This document shows, in pieces, positions 60,559 through 64,000 of a DNA stretch of 64,000 nucleotides. A program made the position numbers and the translations under genes. This DNA comes from Acidobacteriota bacterium. Lineage in GTDB: Bacteria > Acidobacteriota > Terriglobia > Terriglobales > Acidobacteriaceae. The DNA lies in contig JABBOG010000005.1 in the NCBI GenBank assembly GCA_019351975.1, positions 1 through 64,000 of the forward strand. The letters are read 5' to 3'. The stretch's first letter is position 1. Each line of letters begins with the position of its first letter. The notes beneath the pieces were generated by a model. The model was not told where the DNA came from. It worked only from the letters and a program-made list of their open reading frames with translations, and searched no databases.

Positions 60559-62427
60559 TCAGTTGCGTGGATAAACCTTATACACGGAGAGACCCTGCGC
60601 TGGATAGAGGAAGAGTTGCTGCGCCACCCGACCATGGAGCCACTGGTTGAGCTTCTCAGCGTCGCGGGTTGGGACGACAACGAGGTGCGCTTGATTCGGC
60701 ACACCGTCGTCTGCGTAGTTGAGAATCTTCTGGTCGCGATAAAAAGCTAAACCGTACACGAGGTCGCGACGCACGTCGAGTTCCGCGACGGTCTTCGCGC
60801 CGGGGTCGAGGTTCTGGATCTCGCGCGCAAGCGGACGCGCTGAGTAGTTGAGATCCAGCAATCTCCCATTGAGACCAAGAAGAAAGTAGAGCAGACACAC
60901 CAGAGGAATCAGCGTGACCAACCGGATGCGGCGCACACCAAAGCGCCGAACCACGCCGATGACCAGAGCAGCGGCTGCGAGACCAAGCAGCACCGCCCAG
61001 AGGAAGATGCGAGGCGCGGGAATGATGCGCTGATACCGCATGTACTGCGGGCAGAGGATGAGCACGAACGTGAGCAGCCCGGTCAACGCAGCATGCGCGT
61101 ACAGCAGCCAATGGGGTATTCCCGAACGACGGATGCGGAAAAGATAGTCGCCGGTAAGGATCGCAAGCGGTGGAATCGAGGGGAGGATGTAGCCGGGAAG
61201 CTTGGAGCCTGAGAACGAGAAGAAGATGATGGGGAAGAGTGCCCAGAGAACAAGAAACTCGGGAAAGGCGTCGCCCGCGCGGGTGTGGCCGACATAACGC
61301 TGTGGCTTGAACCGGACCTTCCACTCGGCGATGGAGGTTTGCAGGCCATCCACCAAGGCGCGGAAGGAGAGTGCCGTCCATGGCATGAGACCGAGGATGA
61401 GAACAATCAGGTAATAGTAAAACGGCTGATGGTGCTTGTAGAGATTCGAGGTGTAACGCTCAAGATTGTGCTGCCAGAAAAACTCGTGAAAGAAGGTGGG
61501 ATTGCGGCGCTGGACGGCGATGTACCAGGGTAGAACCATGACGAGATAGAGCAGAACGCCTGGAATCCAGATTGTGCGCCTAAGTGCGGACCACTCGCGG
61601 CGCAGCCCAAGAAAGAGGCAGATGATGAACAGCGCCATGAAGGGCGCGACAGGGCCCTTCGCAAGCGTCGCTGCGGCGCCGAAGAAGTACAGATCAAAGA
61701 GCCAGAACTTTTTGCCCGTCTCATACCACGCATACCAGCCCAGCATGCCGATGCAGAATGGCGCTGCAAGCTGCATGTCGGTGGATGCGCCGCGGGAGAA
61801 CGCGAACATGGCTGCGGCGGACACCATGATGAGCGCAGCGTCGAGATGGCCCCCGGGACGGAACCGCTTGAGGTGCAAAAATGCGAGAATGATGAGCGCG
61901 AGCGCACCTGTGGCTGAGGCCAGCCGCGCGGTCCAGTCGTAGACGCCTAGTTCTTTGTAATAGCCCATGGCGCGCCAGTAAAACAAGGCTGGCTTTTCGA
62001 GCCATGGCTTCCCGTACAGAATCGGCGTAACAGTGCCGCCCATGAGACATACGGCGGAGGCGTGCAAATCGGCTAGATGAAGGCTGTGCGGAACAATGCG
62101 CGCATGCATCTGGTGGCAGATGTCTGAGTGCTCCGCCAGCATCTCGCGTGCAATCTGCGAGTAGCGCGGCTCATCGGCGCCAACCAGGCCAAGCTGATCG
62201 CCTCCGAAGATGGGCACCAGACCATAGAAGAGGAAGTAGCAGGAGAAGACGAGCAGCACGGTGAATTCGGAGACCGAGCATCCGAGTTGATCGAAGCGCA
62301 GCCAACGGAGCAACCGCGCAACAGGTGAAGAAGGCTTGGCAAGTCCGCCGACTGGCGCAGCATGTGCTGGCACGGATTGTTGAGGTTCCGTCAAAGGTGT
62401 CACAGATAAATCTACACGTTGTGGCAC
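60559..62427 (-). CDS. ArnT/PMT-family glycosyltransferase (GT-C, polyprenyl-phosphate-sugar user)
   Basis: 622 residues, about 12 transmembrane helices. Catalytic first loop GADEPRYSQIAREML (Asp/Glu near residue 85), then TPILYGKPWLEKPALFYW, a motif typical of ArnT-like enzymes that transfer a sugar from undecaprenyl phosphate to lipid A or another acceptor. Between these motifs (residues ~98-133) an extra ~30 residues (HARIVPHSLHLADLHASAV) interrupt the usual short spacer. The C-terminal soluble part (LAREIQNLDPGAKTVAELDV) follows the helices. N terminus is Pro-rich. Likely operon with the GNAT gene. Confidence 0.85.
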   Translation of the reverse strand: MPQRVDLSVTPLTEPQQSVPAHAAPVGGLAKPSSPVARLLRWLRFDQLGCSVSEFTVLLVFSCYFLFYGLVPIFGGDQLGLVGADEPRYSQIAREMLAEHSDICHQMHARIVPHSLHLADLHASAVCLMGGTVTPILYGKPWLEKPALFYWRAMGYYKELGVYDWTARLASATGALALIILAFLHLKRFRPGGHLDAALIMVSAAAMFAFSRGASTDMQLAAPFCIGMLGWYAWYETGKKFWLFDLYFFGAAATLAKGPVAPFMALFIICLFLGLRREWSALRRTIWIPGVLLYLVMVLPWYIAVQRRNPTFFHEFFWQHNLERYTSNLYKHHQPFYYYLIVLILGLMPWTALSFRALVDGLQTSIAEWKVRFKPQRYVGHTRAGDAFPEFLVLWALFPIIFFSFSGSKLPGYILPSIPPLAILTGDYLFRIRRSGIPHWLLYAHAALTGLLTFVLILCPQYMRYQRIIPAPRIFLWAVLLGLAAAALVIGVVRRFGVRRIRLVTLIPLVCLLYFLLGLNGRLLDLNYSARPLAREIQNLDPGAKTVAELDVRRDLVYGLAFYRDQKILNYADDGVPNQAHLVVVPTRDAEKLNQWLHGRVAQQLFLYPAQGLSVYKVYPRN

Positions 62428-62506
62428 GGGAGCTAAAGCCGCGCAGCGCGATCCTCTCTCGATCCCTTTGCTGATATTTGATAGCGCGAAACTTAGGCTA
62501 ACAGAC

Positions 62507-63511
62507 TCAGCGGCTGTATTGGAGCTTCGGAGCCGTCGGGTTCATGCGTTGGCAAGCGGATCGCAGCTCCTCCACGATGTCTTTGGTGACCTTTGCCAGC
62601 GTTCCATCCATGGTGCATCCGCTGGCGCTCTGATGACCACCACCGCCAAAGTGCTCTGCGATTTTGGAGACATCGAGTGCGCCACGGCTGCGCAGGCTCA
62701 AGCGAAACTGTGTTTTTCCCGGCAATTCGCGGAGAAAGGCCGCGCCTTCGATCCCTGCGATGCCAATCAGGTGATTGGCGACGCCTTCGCAGTCCTCGAC
62801 GCTGGCACCAACGCTCTCCATCTCCGCCAAGGTCACGTAGCTCCAGGAGACTGGGCCTTCGATCTGCAAGTTACTGAGTGCAATACCGAGAAGCCGCACC
62901 TTGCTGGCCGGGTTGCAGAAGTAAATGGCGCGCGCCAGCCGGTTCGCGTTCGCTCCGCTGTGGATCAGATGCTCCGCCATGGCGAAGGTGGAGGCGACGG
63001 TGCCGGGATAGTTGAACGAGCCCGTATCGGTGAGAATCGCTGCGTAGAGACACTCGGCCATGTCCGCCGTGACCTTGATTCCGGCAGCGATTGCGAGGTC
63101 ATACACCATCGTTCCGACGGCGGCAGCCTCAGCGTCGATCCAGTTGAAGTCGGCGAATGGGCGACCGCTGCGGTGATGGTCGATGTTGATAATGAGCGCG
63201 GGTCTGTGTGCGTCGAACTCCGAACGGTCGATGCTGCTGCGCTCGATGCTGTCACACTCCAGAAGAATCAGTGCCTCAGCCTCAGGAAAGTGCCTGGAGA
63301 TGCGGTCTGCGCCTGACAGAAAGTGGAAGTTTGGCGGAATGGAATCGACGAAGACTACAGTTGCCTGCTTGCCTAGCGCTTCGAGCAGGTGCATCATTCC
63401 GAGTGCAGAGCCGATGGCATCTCCGTCCGGGCGGACATGCGAACTGATCGCGAAGACGTCGTGTATCCGGATGAGATTGAGCAAAGCTACGATAGAGTCT
63501 GAATTGTTCAT
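62507..63511 (-). CDS. nrnA: DHH-family nanoRNase / pAp phosphatase
   Basis: 334 residues. DHH motifs: SSHVRPDGDAIGSALGM (first His/Asp set), LLECDSIERSS, INIDHHRSGRPF (DHH), YAAILTDTGSFNYPGT, and the DHHA1 end GGGGHQSASGCTM. Degrades 2-5-nt RNA and dephosphorylates 3'-phosphoadenosine 5'-phosphate. Follows rbfA by 22 bases in one operon, an order common in bacteria downstream of infB. Confidence 0.92.
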   Translation of the reverse strand: MNNSDSIVALLNLIRIHDVFAISSHVRPDGDAIGSALGMMHLLEALGKQATVVFVDSIPPNFHFLSGADRISRHFPEAEALILLECDSIERSSIDRSEFDAHRPALIINIDHHRSGRPFADFNWIDAEAAAVGTMVYDLAIAAGIKVTADMAECLYAAILTDTGSFNYPGTVASTFAMAEHLIHSGANANRLARAIYFCNPASKVRLLGIALSNLQIEGPVSWSYVTLAEMESVGASVEDCEGVANHLIGIAGIEGAAFLRELPGKTQFRLSLRSRGALDVSKIAEHFGGGGHQSASGCTMDGTLAKVTKDIVEELRSACQRMNPTAPKLQYSR

Positions 63512-63533
63512 GATGGCGGGGCTTCGAGCGGAG

Positions 63534-63953
63534 CTATTGGGTCGGCTCTGAGGTCACGGGTCTCTCCTTAGCTGCCTTATCGGCAAGTTTGCTCCGTCTC
63601 TTCTCCATGCGTCCAAGCAGTTCATCCATGCGGGAGTTAATCTTCTCGGAACGATCAATCGCGAAGGTGATCTCAGGCACGTGGCGGACGTTCATCCGAT
63701 AGCGGATCTCCGTGCGAATAAAGCCGCGGGCTGTCATCAGACCTTCCAGCGTCTCTTCTTCTTCCTTGGGCGTTCCTGTGACTGCGATGAAGACGCGGCA
63801 CGACTTACCACCGGGCGCGAGTACGACCTCTGTGACATGACACGGAGCGATGCGTGGATCCGAGAGCTCGCCTTCAAGCATGGCGGTGATCTCTTCGGCG
63901 AAGGTGTTGACGACGCGTCCACGGTGGTACGTTCTGGCTCGTTGTTCGGGCAT
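63534..63953 (-). CDS. rbfA: 30S ribosome-binding factor RbfA
   Basis: 139 residues; assists 16S 5'-end maturation. KH-like fold: VVNTFAEEITAMLEGELSDP, RIAPCHVTEVVLAPGGKSCR then VFIAV, a helix with LMTARGFIRTEIRYRMNVRH, and VPEITFAIDRSEKINSRMDE. The ATG at 63953 has no strong ribosome site. Precedes nrnA. In many bacteria rbfA lies directly after infB; here infB ends 13.5 kb away and is followed by a terminator. Confidence 0.92.
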   Translation of the reverse strand: MPEQRARTYHRGRVVNTFAEEITAMLEGELSDPRIAPCHVTEVVLAPGGKSCRVFIAVTGTPKEEEETLEGLMTARGFIRTEIRYRMNVRHVPEITFAIDRSEKINSRMDELLGRMEKRRSKLADKAAKERPVTSEPTQ

Positions 63954-64000
63954 AACTGACTCTTTAGGGTAGCACTTCGCGGTGTATTACGTTGAATGTC

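Overview
The window looks like a piece of an acidobacterial chromosome (class Terriglobia; Granulicella, Terriglobus or Edaphobacter-like). I infer this from the high GC, the very large Oar-type TonB receptor with a carboxypeptidase-like N-terminal domain, Tat-exported enzymes, several gene types I associate with that group, and dispersed hairpin repeats with TTCA loops. No rRNA, tRNA, CRISPR array, insertion sequence or intact prophage was seen.

Layout. 0-2.6 kb: two tandem outer-membrane barrel paralogues and a short sugar-phosphate transferase. 2.6-8.8 kb: orphan GvpL/F, a membrane-anchored TPR protein, a thioredoxin/ATP10-like secreted protein, an M23 peptidase, thiL and rsmD. 8.9-11.3 kb: a catalytically dead site-2-protease/CBS protein coupled to an rsmI whose N-terminal extension is made largely of repeat DNA. 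11.3-18.3 kb: HEAT protein, Tat amidase, CgeB-type glycosyltransferase, then an Nramp-related (probably Mg2+) transporter with a soluble PRC/MgtE-N/CBS partner and a short upstream ORF. 18.4-26.4 kb: GH13 glucosidase, orphan FmdE protein, multicopper oxidase, YdjM-type hydrolase and small secreted proteins. 26.7-35.6 kb: rnr, then a lower-GC accessory stretch with a SUKH immunity-like operon, gene remnants and a DUF3142/lipoprotein pair. 35.6-42.8 kb: beta-propeller/phosphoesterase and Oar. 43-50 kb: SpoIIAA-like protein, BlaI/BlaR1-TonB pair, ECF sigma operon with microproteins, serine hydrolase and SGNH hydrolase. 50-64 kb: rimP-nusA-infB, guaB, MscS, GNAT, ArnT-like transferase and nrnA-rbfA.

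Composition. The + strand is C-rich in roughly 1-26 kb and G-rich in roughly 43-64 kb irrespective of gene direction, with a mixed zone between. This is the pattern expected around a replication origin or a rearrangement joint, although no dnaA is present.

The most interesting items are the NRMT-type transporter with its stand-alone Mg2+-sensor-like partner and coupled upstream ORF; the rsmI extension built from two repeat families; the degenerate S2P-CBS protein; the telomere-like TAATCCC repeats that occupy a stop codon and a ribosome-binding region; and the small-ORF operon behind the ECF sigma factor.
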